Notes: generated by a model not told the origin, from the letters alone. Numbered from the stretch's first letter, positions 1 to 7,024 are shown. The stretch is DNA of 7,723 nucleotides from an uncultured Shinella sp. (GCA_946886325.1 CAMPIK010000101.1:1-7723), one strand, 5' to 3'. A program made the numbers and translations.

Positions 1-1
1 G

Positions 2-2065
2 AAATGCGCCCGCATCGTCGGCGACGTGATGGGCAAGTTCCACCCGCACGGCGACGCCTCGATCTATGACGCGCTGGTGCGCCTCAGCCAGGATTTCGCG
101 ATCCGCTATCCGCTCGTCGACGGGCAGGGCAATTTCGGCAATGTCGACGGCGATAACGCGGCCGCCATGCGTTACACCGAGGCGCGCATGACCGACGTCG
201 CCTCGCTGCTGCTCGAAGGCATCGAGCAGGATGCGGTCGATTTCCGCGCCACCTACAACGAGGAGGACGAGGAGCCGGTCGTGCTTCCCGGCGCCTTCCC
301 GAACCTTCTGGCGAACGGTGCGTCCGGCATCGCCGTCGGCATGGCGACATCGATCCCGCCGCACAATGCGCACGAACTCTGCGACGCGGCGCTGCATCTG
401 ATCAAGAATCCGGAGGCGAGCGTCGAGGACCTGCTCTACGATCCGGCGAACCCGCAGAAGGGCGGCATCGAGGGTCCCGATTTCCCGACCGGCGGCGTCA
501 TCGTCGAAAGCCGCGCCAGCATGCTCGAATCCTACCGCACCGGCCGCGGCGGTTTTCGCGTGCGGGCGAAGTGGCAGACCGAGGATCTCGGGCGCGGCGG
601 CTACCAGATCGTCATCACGGAAATTCCCTACCAGGTCCAGAAGTCCCGCCTGATCGAGAAGATCGCGGAACTGCTGCTCGCCCGCAAGCTGCCGCTGCTG
701 GAGGATATTCGCGACGAATCGGCCGAGGACATCCGCGTCGTGCTCGTGCCGAAGAGCCGGTCGGTCGATGCGACGATCCTGATGGAATCGCTCTTCAAGC
801 TGACCGAACTCGAATCGCGCATCTCGCTCAACATGAACGTGCTGTCGATGGGCCGCGTGCCGCGCGTCATGGCGCTGAACGAGGTGCTGTCGGAATGGCT
901 GGCGCATCGCCGCGAGGTGCTGCAGCGCCGCTCCCGTCATCGCCTTGCCGCGATCGACCGGCGGCTGGAAATCCTCGGCGGCTATCTCGTCGCCTATCTC
1001 AACATCGACGAGGTGATCCGCATCATCCGCGAGGAGGACGAGCCGAAGCAGTCCCTGATGCAGCGCTTCACGCTGACGGACCTCCAGGCCGAGTCGATCC
1101 TCAACATGCGGCTGCGCTCGCTGCGCAAGCTCGAGGAATTCGAGATCCGCACGGAATTCGACGGGCTGACCAAGGAGAAGGCCGAGATCGAGGCACTGCT
1201 CGCCTCGGATGCCAAGCAGTGGCAGACGATCGCCTGGGAAATCGGCGAGGTGAAGAAGAAATTCGCCATGGCGACCGAGATCGGCCGCCGCCGCTCGCAG
1301 TTCTCCGACGCGCCGGAGGCCGATATCGAGGCGATTCAGCATGCGATGATCGAGAAGGAGCCGGTGACGGTCGTCGTCTCGGAAAAGGGCTGGATCCGCG
1401 CGTTGAGGGGCCACATCGCCGACACGTCGTCGCTCCAGTTCAAGGAAGGGGATGCGCTGAAGGTGGCCTTCCCGGCGCAGACGACGGACAAGATCCTGAT
1501 CGTAACCACCGGCGGCAAGGTCTATACTCTCGGCGCGGACAAGCTTCCGGGTGGGCGCGGCCATGGCGAGCCGCTGCGCCTGATGGTCGACATGGAGAAC
1601 GACCAGGACGTGCTGACCGCCTTCGTGCACGATCCGCAGCGCCGGATGATCGTCGCCTCGCAGGCCGGCAACGGCTTCGTCATCGCCGAAAGCGAGATGG
1701 TGGCGAACACCCGCAAGGGCAAGCAGGTGATGAACGTCTCGATGCCCGATGAGGCGAAGCTCGTCGTGCCGGTCAGGGGCGATCACGTCGCTGTCGTCGG
1801 CGAGAACCGCAAGATGCTGATCTTCCCGCTCTCGCAGCTTCCCGAGATGACGCGCGGCAAGGGCGTGCGCCTGCAACGCTACAAGGACGGCGGCGTGTCT
1901 GACCTCCGCTGCTTTGCCATCGCCGACGGCCTGTCCTGGGACGACAGCGCCGGCCGCAATTTCCTGCGCAGCAAGGACGAGCTTGCGGAATGGATCGCCG
2001 ATCGCGCCGGCGCCGGCCGCACCGTGCCGAAGGGTTTCCCGCGCAGCGGCAAGTTCAGCGGCTGA
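2..2065 (+). CDS. parC: DNA topoisomerase IV subunit A (5' end outside window)
   Basis: This is the breakage-reunion subunit of topoisomerase IV, which with ParE unlinks replicated chromosomes in the cytoplasm. The frame is open from base 2, and 687 residues are visible; roughly 50-70 N-terminal residues should lie to the left (estimate from the usual family length). The QRDR helix reads [12 protein letters not shown] (bases 41-76), and the catalytic tyrosine is in AAMRYTEAR, with Tyr at 173-175. From about 1350 to the stop come degenerate beta-pinwheel blades ([54 protein letters not shown]). The canonical GyrA box is not seen, and the tail is shorter than in GyrA, so I call ParC rather than GyrA. 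In the QRDR, Ala occupies the place of Ser80 of E. coli ParC. The gene converges on the toxin gene, with 12 bases between the two stop codons. Confidence 0.96.
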   Translation, partial: KCARIVGDVMGKFHPHGDASIYDALVRLSQDFAIRYPLVDGQGNFGNVDGDNAAAMRYTEARMTDVASLLLEGIEQDAVDFRATYNEEDEEPVVLPGAFPNLLANGASGIAVGMATSIPPHNAHELCDAALHLIKNPEASVEDLLYDPANPQKGGIEGPDFPTGGVIVESRASMLESYRTGRGGFRVRAKWQTEDLGRGGYQIVITEIPYQVQKSRLIEKIAELLLARKLPLLEDIRDESAEDIRVVLVPKSRSVDATILMESLFKLTELESRISLNMNVLSMGRVPRVMALNEVLSEWLAHRREVLQRRSRHRLAAIDRRLEILGGYLVAYLNIDEVIRIIREEDEPKQSLMQRFTLTDLQAESILNMRLRSLRKLEEFEIRTEFDGLTKEKAEIEALLASDAKQWQTIAWEIGEVKKKFAMATEIGRRRSQFSDAPEADIEAIQHAMIEKEPVTVVVSEKGWIRALRGHIADTSSLQFKEGDALKVAFPAQTTDKILIVTTGGKVYTLGADKLPGGRGHGEPLRLMVDMENDQDVLTAFVHDPQRRMIVASQAGNGFVIAESEMVANTRKGKQVMNVSMPDEAKLVVPVRGDHVAVVGENRKMLIFPLSQLPEMTRGKGVRLQRYKDGGVSDLRCFAIADGLSWDDSAGRNFLRSKDELAEWIADRAGAGRTVPKGFPRSGKFSG

Positions 2066-2077
2066 CGGGCGGTATAG

Positions 2078-2470
2078 TCAGGCGGAGAGCGGCACGCTGA
2101 CGTCGCGCAGGAAGCGCGTCGCGCCTTCCTCGTCGATCTCGCCGGCGGCGACGCCGAGGACGAACTCGACGACATCCGCCTGACCCGCCTCGATGATATA
2201 GCCGTTGATCATCAGGAAGGTGAAGGCAGCCAGGAACCCGGTACGCTTGTTGCCATCCGAGTAAGGATGGTTGCGCACGATGCCGTAGAGATAGGCAGCT
2301 GTCAGCGCGAAAAGGTCGTTCTCGCCATATGCCGCCTTGTTGAGCGGCCGGGCGAGGGCGGCTTCGAGCGCGTTCTCGTCCTTGATGCCGGCAAGGCCGC
2401 CGTGTTCCTCAAGCTGCTCGTGATGCATCGCATCGACGGCTTCACGGCTGAGCCATTTGAGCTCGTTCAT
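2078..2470 (-). CDS. Doc-type (Fic fold) toxin, death-on-curing family
   Basis: This 130-residue protein is the toxin of a type II toxin-antitoxin pair. The Fic core motif is NHPYSDGNKRTG, with His68, Asp72, Asn74, Lys75 and Arg76. Classical Fic AMP-transferases read HPFxxGNGR; Lys in place of the second Gly is the hallmark of Doc, whose P1 member phosphorylates and inactivates EF-Tu. That this protein has the same target is inference from the motif. The N-terminus (WLSREAVDAMHHEQLEEHGG) and the length both fit the Doc subfamily. The ATG at 2470 overlaps the antitoxin stop by four bases (ATGA), so translation is probably coupled; there is only a weak ribosome binding site of its own. All core catalytic residues are present and the frame is intact, so it looks functional. 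Confidence 0.92.
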   Translation of the reverse strand: MNELKWLSREAVDAMHHEQLEEHGGLAGIKDENALEAALARPLNKAAYGENDLFALTAAYLYGIVRNHPYSDGNKRTGFLAAFTFLMINGYIIEAGQADVVEFVLGVAAGEIDEEGATRFLRDVSVPLSA

Positions 2471-2688
2471 TTGGCAAGCTCGCGCAACGCGACCTTGTAT
2501 TTCTCCATCGCGATCCGGGCGGCTTTCATCTGTTCGGCAAGCTCCGCCTGCTCGGGCACGAGTTCGATCTGCCCGTCTTTCTCGTTCAGGGTAAACTGGT
2601 CGCCCGCTTTCAACCCGAGGCGGTCCAGCACTTCCTTCGGAATGATGATGCCTTCGGAATTTCCGATCTTGCGCAGGGTTACGTTCAC
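2467..2688 (-). CDS. AbrB/MazE/SpoVT-type antitoxin
   Basis: This is a 73-residue antitoxin for the Doc-like toxin downstream. Residues 1-45 form a swapped-hairpin AbrB/MazE DNA-binding domain, with the typical pattern VTLRKIGNSEGIIIPKEVL, then LGLKAGDQFTL and a strand ending IELVP. Residues 46-73 (EQAELAEQMKAARIAMEKYK and onward) are predicted helical and charged, the usual toxin-neutralising tail. The start is GTG at 2688, chosen because an AAAGGAG ribosome binding site (2696-2702) sits seven bases upstream and the conserved N-terminus begins there. The protein probably represses its own operon through the inverted repeat at 2702-2722. Doc toxins are classically paired with Phd-fold antitoxins, so this is a mixed pairing by fold. 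Function is inferred from fold and gene order. Confidence 0.9.
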   Translation of the reverse strand: MNVTLRKIGNSEGIIIPKEVLDRLGLKAGDQFTLNEKDGQIELVPEQAELAEQMKAARIAMEKYKVALRELAK

Positions 2689-2701
2689 GGTCGGGCTCCT
2701 T

Positions 2702-2722
2702 TGTTATAACGTGATTATAACA
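2702..2722. promoter_or_regulatory. Perfect inverted repeat, probable antitoxin operator
   Basis: TGTTATAA (2702-2709) and TTATAACA (2715-2722) are exact reverse complements separated by five bases (CGTGA). Each arm also contains the self-complementary hexamer TTATAA, so the site could be read as two dyads about 13 bases apart. It covers the -10 box and the expected start point, the position at which a bound antitoxin or toxin-antitoxin complex would block RNA polymerase. Autorepression is the general rule for AbrB/MazE antitoxins; binding here is inference. Confidence 0.6.
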
Positions 2723-2741
2723 TCATCAGCCGGAAATTCAA
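2714..2741 (-). promoter_or_regulatory. Probable sigma-70 promoter of the toxin-antitoxin operon
   Basis: Reading on the minus strand there is TTGAAT (2741-2736), a 16-base spacer, then a perfect TATAAT (2719-2714) preceded by TG one base upstream, that is an extended -10 (TGTTATAAT, 2722-2714). A start point near 2707 would leave a leader of about 20 bases before the GTG, carrying the AAAGGAG site. The AT-rich block stands out from the GC-rich surroundings. The -35 lies only four bases beyond the EamA stop, so the module need not depend on read-through from the upstream operon. Confidence 0.65.
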
Positions 2742-2744
2742 CGC

Positions 2745-3662
2745 CTATCCGGTGAAGGGAAACTCCGCCGCGGCCGCTGCCTGACGCGCGGCCTTTGCCT
2801 TGGTCCGCAGCTGCCACAGCGAATGCAGCAGGAGCGCCACGATCAGGATCGTGCCGCCGATGACCGTCTGGATGCTCGGCTTCTCGGCAAAGACGATCCA
2901 GACCCAGATCGGCGCAAGCACCGTTTCAAGCAGGTAGAACATGCCGACTTCCGGCGCCGAGAGGTAGCGCGGGCCGGTCGCAAGACACCAGAAGGCGAGC
3001 GGGATCATGATGAGCCCGTTGAACAGGATGAACTGCGGTTCCGCGATCGAGAGGCCGCCTGCCGGCAGCATGAAGAGTGCGGCGGTGCCGGGAATGAAGG
3101 CGGTGATGAGCGGCACGAAGCCCATGTCGGCGCCGCTCTTGCGGCTGACGGTGATGGCGGAGGCGAGCAGGAAGGCGGAACAGGCGGCCATGGCGTCGCC
3201 GAAGAAATTGCCGCTCGAAAGCCCGTCCTGGACGATGATCAGCACGCCGGCGACCATCGCCGCCATGGTGAGAAGCGTGGCGTTCGAGGGGCGCTCCTTC
3301 AGGAAGACCCAGGAGAGCAGCGCCGCGAACATCGAGGTGAAGGCCAGGATGAACACCACATTCGCCGTCGTCGTGTTGAAGACGGCGAGCATGAAGGTCA
3401 GCGAATTGATGCCGTAGAGAACGCCCGCCAGCAGACCCGGCGCACCGGGAACCAGTGGAATGCGCTTGCCGAGCGCGAAGCGCAGGAAGGACCAGGCGGC
3501 AAGCGCGATCAGGAATGTCGCGAAGCTGCGCACCGCAAGCACCGACCAGACCTCGCCTTCGGACGAGCGGATGAGCGGGATGTCGAAGGAAAGGGTCAGG
3601 CCGCCGATCGCGGTGATGAGAAGGCCCTTGCGGTGCAGGGCCGGATCATGGGGGAGGGACAA
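2745..3662 (-). CDS. EamA/DMT-superfamily permease
   Basis: This is a 305-residue inner-membrane protein with about ten hydrophobic segments and the internal duplication of the drug/metabolite transporter superfamily. The first EamA repeat contains FNTTTANVVFILAFTSMFAA and ends in WVFLKERPS (about 117-126); the second contains LLETVLAPIWVWIVFAEKPS (about 244-263), followed by a Gly-rich last helix and a basic Ala/Lys tail. The substrate is unknown: members export metabolites, amino acids or drugs. I chose the TTG at 3662 (protein begins MSLPHDPALHRKG). The longer open frame to 3806 only reads the bpt 3' end in another frame and adds 48 basic, non-membrane residues, and no in-frame ATG or GTG fits near the conserved start. 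A weak GGAA lies five bases upstream. The bpt stop is 13 bases upstream, so this is probably the last gene of that operon. Confidence 0.88.
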   Translation of the reverse strand: MSLPHDPALHRKGLLITAIGGLTLSFDIPLIRSSEGEVWSVLAVRSFATFLIALAAWSFLRFALGKRIPLVPGAPGLLAGVLYGINSLTFMLAVFNTTTANVVFILAFTSMFAALLSWVFLKERPSNATLLTMAAMVAGVLIIVQDGLSSGNFFGDAMAACSAFLLASAITVSRKSGADMGFVPLITAFIPGTAALFMLPAGGLSIAEPQFILFNGLIMIPLAFWCLATGPRYLSAPEVGMFYLLETVLAPIWVWIVFAEKPSIQTVIGGTILIVALLLHSLWQLRTKAKAARQAAAAAEFPFTG

Positions 3663-3675
3663 GGAAATTCCGATC

Positions 3676-4446
3676 TCAGGGAGAAGCTGGCGTGGTCTCG
3701 CCGGTATAGCGTTCCCAGCCGCGCGCCATAAGGTGCTCCTGCGGCAAAAACTTTGTCTTATAGTCCATCTTGCGCGATCCCTTGACCCAGTAGCCGAGAT
3801 AGACATGCGGCAGGCCGAGCGCCTGGGCGCGGCGGATATGGTCGAGGATCATGAAGGTGCCGAGCGAGCGCTCGCCGCGCTCGGGCTCGTAGAAGGAATA
3901 GACCATCGACAGGCCATCGCCCATCCGGTCGGTCAAGGCGACGGCGACGAGTTCGCCGCGCGGCCGGGTGTCGATGCCGGCGCCTTCCTCCCGCAGCCGG
4001 TATTCGATGATCTTCGTGTGGACATGCGTGTCCTCGACCATCATCGCGTAGTCGAGCACGGACATGTCGGACATGCCGCCCTTCTGGTGGCGGCTGTCGA
4101 GATAGTGGCGGAACAGCGAATATTGTTCGCTCGACGGCTCGGCCGGATATTCATAGGCGATGAGATCGGCATTCGTCGCCATGACCCGGCGCATCGAGCG
4201 CGTCGGCTTGAACTCGTTGACGAGGATGCGAACCGAGATGCAGGCGCGGCAGGTCTCGCAGGCCGGGCGATAGGCGATGTTCTGCGAGCGGCGGAAGCCG
4301 CCCTGGGTCAGGAGGTCGTTGAGTTCCGGCGCACGGTCGCCGACCAGATGCGTGAAGACCTTCCGTTCCATCTCCTGCGGCAGATAGGGGCAGGCCGCCG
4401 GCGCGGTCAGATAGAACTGCGGGGAAGGCGTTGTCTGCGTATTCAT
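3676..4446 (-). CDS. bpt: Aspartate/glutamate leucyltransferase (Leu-tRNA-protein transferase)
   Basis: This cytoplasmic enzyme transfers leucine from Leu-tRNA to N-terminal Asp or Glu of proteins, marking them for ClpS/ClpAP in the N-degron pathway. It has 256 residues, a normal length. The N-terminal ATE domain shows CPYLP (Cys19) and [11 protein letters not shown] (Cys63, Cys66, Cys69). The C-terminal GNAT-like domain shows [21 protein letters not shown] and the strongly conserved [21 protein letters not shown] block (about 217-237). Bacterial homologues were long annotated as arginyltransferase (ate); the bpt subgroup uses leucine, and I infer Bpt from taxonomy and overall sequence. The ATG at 4446 is the only sensible start: the next in-frame triplet of interest upstream is the permease stop codon itself, 27 bases away. 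GGAG lies upstream at a long spacing. The gene is probably cotranscribed with the permease genes on either side. Confidence 0.96.
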   Translation of the reverse strand: MNTQTTPSPQFYLTAPAACPYLPQEMERKVFTHLVGDRAPELNDLLTQGGFRRSQNIAYRPACETCRACISVRILVNEFKPTRSMRRVMATNADLIAYEYPAEPSSEQYSLFRHYLDSRHQKGGMSDMSVLDYAMMVEDTHVHTKIIEYRLREEGAGIDTRPRGELVAVALTDRMGDGLSMVYSFYEPERGERSLGTFMILDHIRRAQALGLPHVYLGYWVKGSRKMDYKTKFLPQEHLMARGWERYTGETTPASP

Positions 4447-4473
4447 CGGCCGCGAAGCGACTCCGTCAAGGGC

Positions 4474-6312
4474 TCACAATCCGTAATACCATGGCGCAAG
4501 TAAGGAAAAGGTCAACCATATGATCAGGACCAGCGGCGTTCCGGCGCGGATGAAGTCCGAAAAACGGTAGTGACCCGGCCCCATGACGAGCAGGTTCGTC
4601 TGGTAGGCGATGGGCGTGGCGAAGGAGCAATTGGCCGCATAGATCACGGCGCCGATGAAGGCTTCGGGCGGCGCGCCGAGCCGGCGGGCGACATCGAGCG
4701 CAATGGGGATGAAGAGCGCCGCGACCGCATTGTTCGACAGGACATTGGTCATGATCGCCATGACGAGGAAGAGGGCGGACAGCACGACCGCCGGCGGCGC
4801 GCCCTGGAAGAGGTTGACCGTTGAGCCGGCGATAAGGTCTGCGCCTCCCGTTGCCTCGAGTGCGGTGGCCATCGCGATCGACGATCCGATCAGCAGGAAG
4901 ATCTGCTTGTCGAAGGCGCGAACGGCCTGCGGCAGGGTCAGGCAGCCGGTCGCGATCATCAGGCCGGCGCCGACGATGGCATTGACGACGATCGGCGTGA
5001 CGTCGAAGGCCGAAAGCGCGACGATGAAGACGAAGATGGCGGCGGCGATATTGGCCTTGCGCCGTTGCGGAACGGCTTCGGCCGAATGTTCGAGCAGCAG
5101 GATGTCGTGGCTGCCGCGCATGCCGTGGATCGCGTCGAGCGTGCCGCCGATCAGCAGCGTGTCGCCGGCTTCGAGCCGGATCTCGGAAAGCGCCGTGCGC
5201 GCCATGCGGCTCTTGCGCTGCACGCCGAAGACGGCGACGCCGAACTGCGGCTGGAGGCCGGACAACTGGATCGTCCGGCCCTCGAAGCGTGAGCCAGGCG
5301 CGATGACAGCCTCGACGAGGTGATAATGCGCGCCGGGCGTCGCCTCGACGGTCTCGCCGGCTCCCTCGGATGTCGAAACCAGTCCCTCGCGGTCCGTCGG
5401 CTTTTCGCCCTTGGCGATTGCCGCCATGAAGGCCTTTCGCGTGCCGGTGACGATCAGCTGGTCACCGACCTGCAGCGTCGCGTCGTCGAAAGGCGGCAGG
5501 ATCGGCACGTCGCGGCGCAGCAAAAGCCGCGGCGTCAGGTCCTTGATACCCGGAAAGAAGCCGGCCTTCGCCTGCATGCCGACGAAGGGATGTCCTGCTG
5601 TCAGGAAGATTTCGCCGACGAACTGCGTTCCGCCGACGGGCTGCGTCTCGTGCGAGCTCGGCGAGATGCGTTCCTTCAGCATGCGCGGCAGCGCGAAGAG
5701 AACGTAGAAGGCGCCGACGACCGCGAGCATCGCGCCCATGCCGGTGATGTCGAAGAAATTGATCGGAATGCCGTTGTTGGCCGCGATCCCGGCCGCGATC
5801 ATATTGGTCGAGGAGCCCATCAGCGTCGTCATGCCGCCGAGAATGGTGATGAAGGAGAGCGGCATGAAGATTCGGTAGGCCGCCACATTCTGCTGGGTCG
5901 CGATCAGGGCGAGGATCGGGATGAAGATGACGACAACAGGCGTGTTGTTGAGAAAGGCGCTGGTCGCGCCGGTAATCAGCAGGATGATCGCGATGGTCAG
6001 ACGCGGATTGTTGCCGCCGAAGCGGCCGAGATAACGCGCCGGCGCTTCGAGCGCATCCGTGGCGAAAAGCCCCTGGCCGACGATCAGAAGGGCGATGACG
6101 GTGGCAAGCGCGGGGTTGCCGAAGCCGGAAAGCAGCGCGTCGGCGCTCAGAAGCCGGCCGTTCGGCAAAAGCAGCGGAAACATGCCGAAGATGACGAGAA
6201 AGGCGCAGAGAGAGCCGATGGAGACGGCTTCGATCGAATATTTGTCGGAGGCGAATGCCACCATCGTCAGGAGGATGATGGCAAAGGTGGCGATCAAGTG
6301 AAATTCGGACAT
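4474..6312 (-). CDS. SLC13/DASS-type anion permease with two internal RCK_C (TrkA-C) domains
   Basis: This is a 612-residue inner-membrane transporter of the ion-transporter superfamily. The order is membrane segments (1-210), a soluble middle of about 200 residues, then membrane segments (about 420-610). The two halves carry the repeated signature loops: FLNNTPVV (120-127) with GSSTNMI (166-172) in the first, and LSNNAVAALFIP (525-536) with TPIAYQTNLLVMGPG (566-580) in the second. These SNT/NNT/QTN motifs bind sodium and anion in characterised family members. The middle has two RCK_C-like units (about 228-305 and 328-410), each with the strand pattern ending DQLIVTGT or DTLLIGGT. Relatives carry sulfate, dicarboxylates or other anions; the substrate cannot be read here. 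The ATG at 6312 has GGAAGG four bases upstream. It is probably the first gene of an operon with bpt and the EamA gene. Confidence 0.92.
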   Translation of the reverse strand: MSEFHLIATFAIILLTMVAFASDKYSIEAVSIGSLCAFLVIFGMFPLLLPNGRLLSADALLSGFGNPALATVIALLIVGQGLFATDALEAPARYLGRFGGNNPRLTIAIILLITGATSAFLNNTPVVVIFIPILALIATQQNVAAYRIFMPLSFITILGGMTTLMGSSTNMIAAGIAANNGIPINFFDITGMGAMLAVVGAFYVLFALPRMLKERISPSSHETQPVGGTQFVGEIFLTAGHPFVGMQAKAGFFPGIKDLTPRLLLRRDVPILPPFDDATLQVGDQLIVTGTRKAFMAAIAKGEKPTDREGLVSTSEGAGETVEATPGAHYHLVEAVIAPGSRFEGRTIQLSGLQPQFGVAVFGVQRKSRMARTALSEIRLEAGDTLLIGGTLDAIHGMRGSHDILLLEHSAEAVPQRRKANIAAAIFVFIVALSAFDVTPIVVNAIVGAGLMIATGCLTLPQAVRAFDKQIFLLIGSSIAMATALEATGGADLIAGSTVNLFQGAPPAVVLSALFLVMAIMTNVLSNNAVAALFIPIALDVARRLGAPPEAFIGAVIYAANCSFATPIAYQTNLLVMGPGHYRFSDFIRAGTPLVLIIWLTFSLLAPWYYGL

Positions 6313-6346
6313 TCAACCTTCCCGTCGACCCAATCGTACGGGAACG

Positions 6347-6370
6347 GTCGATGCGGCAGGCCGCGTCGAC
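6347..6370. repeat. Imperfect 11-base inverted repeat in the leader of the permease operon
   Basis: GTCGATGCGGC (6347-6357) and GCCGCGTCGAC (6360-6370) pair over 11 positions with one exception (6352/6365) and only two bases between the arms. The site ends 35 bases before the permease ATG. It could be an operator for a dimeric regulator or a hairpin in the mRNA leader. No T-run follows, so it is not an intrinsic terminator. Its function is unknown. Confidence 0.35.
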
Positions 6371-6446
6371 ATTGTCCCCGGCACGGTTCTAGCGGGTTCG
6401 ACCCGGCCTGAACAGACGCCTGCGGTTGATGCCAACAGGAAAGCCT

Positions 6447-6479
6447 AAATCAAAAACGCCGCCGGCGATGCGGCGGCGT
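6447..6479 (-). terminator. Intrinsic terminator downstream of the RDD gene
   Basis: Read on the minus strand, a perfect nine-base GC-rich stem (arms ACGCCGCCG at 6471-6479 and CGGCGGCGT at 6456-6464, loop 6465-6470) is followed by TTTTTGATTT. It starts about 20 bases after the RDD stop. It should end transcripts from RDD, and from hemB if that reads through, and so insulate the permease-bpt operon. Confidence 0.87.
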
Positions 6480-6499
6480 CTTGCTGGCAATGCGGGAGA

Positions 6500-6964
6500 T
6501 CAAAGGCCGAAGCGGCGCACGATCACGGTGCCGAGCAGCAGGTCATGCAGCAATCTGCCGCGGTCGGTGAAGAGGCCGACGAGCAGCACGAAGGGGGTGA
6601 GGATGGCATTGCCGATCCAGAACAGCACGAGATGCACGATAGCCGTCAGAAAATCCATCGGCCGTCCGTCGGTGCGGGCGATCGCGATGCCCATGACGCC
6701 CATGCCGACGCTTGCCTGGTTCGGACCGCCCATCGTCAGGCCGAAATAGGCCATGGCGACGACGGCGAAGAGCACGGGGTAGAGCATGAAGCCGAGGCCG
6801 AGCGTGATTATACCCAGGTAGAAGACGGCCACGGCCGCCGGAATCCACAGCAGCGCGACGATCGCGTAGTCGATGAGAAAGGCGAAGATGCGCCGGCTCA
6901 GCACGCCGCGATAGGCCTGCCAGTCGGCACTCGGCATGCGGGCTTGGTCGGTATCGGCATTCAT
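6500..6964 (-). CDS. RDD-family membrane protein
   Basis: This is a 154-residue inner-membrane protein with an RDD domain over most of its length. The signature Arg and Asp are in RRIFAFLIDYAIVALLW (residues 24-40), followed by hydrophobic segments at about 33-55, 57-78 and 107-131. It then has the typical ASVGMGVMGIAIARTDGRP stretch and the closing FTDRGRLLHDLLLGTVIVRR (132-151) with the conserved Arg and Asp. The biochemical role of most RDD proteins is unknown; a few have been linked to sodium export and osmotolerance, which is not evidence for this one. The start is ATG at 6964, with GGAG eight bases upstream. A longer open frame to 7024 is disfavoured because its extra 20 residues look like translated promoter. 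hemB ends 115 bases upstream and a terminator follows. Confidence 0.92.
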   Translation of the reverse strand: MNADTDQARMPSADWQAYRGVLSRRIFAFLIDYAIVALLWIPAAVAVFYLGIITLGLGFMLYPVLFAVVAMAYFGLTMGGPNQASVGMGVMGIAIARTDGRPMDFLTAIVHLVLFWIGNAILTPFVLLVGLFTDRGRLLHDLLLGTVIVRRFGL

Positions 6965-6987
6965 CGGCGGGTCTCCATGGTCGTTTG

Positions 6988-7024
6988 GACACCTCAGATA
7001 TGGTGTCGTCAGACGCAAATACAA
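6988..7024 (-). promoter_or_regulatory. Possible RDD promoter with a short palindrome
   Basis: On the minus strand TTGTAT (7024-7019), a 16-base spacer and CATATC (7002-6997) make a weak promoter candidate. The second box lies in the middle of a perfect six-base inverted repeat, GACACC (6988-6993) and GGTGTC (7002-7007), separated by eight bases. This would place a dimeric regulator site across the -10. Both box matches are poor, so the promoter call is tentative; the symmetry is exact. Confidence 0.32.

Noticed and set aside
571..1752. 393-residue open frame within parC on the same strand
   Set aside because: It has Arg/Gly/Asp-rich low-complexity composition and lies wholly in another frame of an obviously real gene; it is a GC-skew shadow.
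2078..2470. Toxin as a classical AMP-adding Fic enzyme
   Set aside because: The motif reads GNKR rather than GNGR, and the length and N-terminus match Doc; kinase activity of the Doc type is the better inference.
2078..2722. Toxin-antitoxin pair as part of a larger defence island or prophage
   Set aside because: No integrase, transposase, restriction gene, direct repeat or tRNA is nearby; the flanks are housekeeping genes and permeases.
2267..2755. 162-residue plus-strand open frame opposite the toxin-antitoxin pair
   Set aside because: It has no recognisable family or ribosome binding site, and its 3' part crosses the toxin-antitoxin promoter; the two opposing genes are clearly real.
2823..3731. 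302-residue plus-strand open frame opposite the EamA gene
   Set aside because: The protein is extremely rich in Arg, Glu, Asp, Gly and His with no domain, the usual antisense shadow of a membrane protein gene.
2745..3806. EamA permease as a 353-residue protein starting inside bpt
   Set aside because: The extra 48 residues are Arg-rich, have no family resemblance and are the bpt 3' end read in another frame; the membrane protein begins at about 3662.
5320..6411. 363-residue plus-strand open frame opposite the SLC13 permease
   Set aside because: It has highly charged, repetitive composition and no motif; the opposite strand holds a full set of permease signatures.
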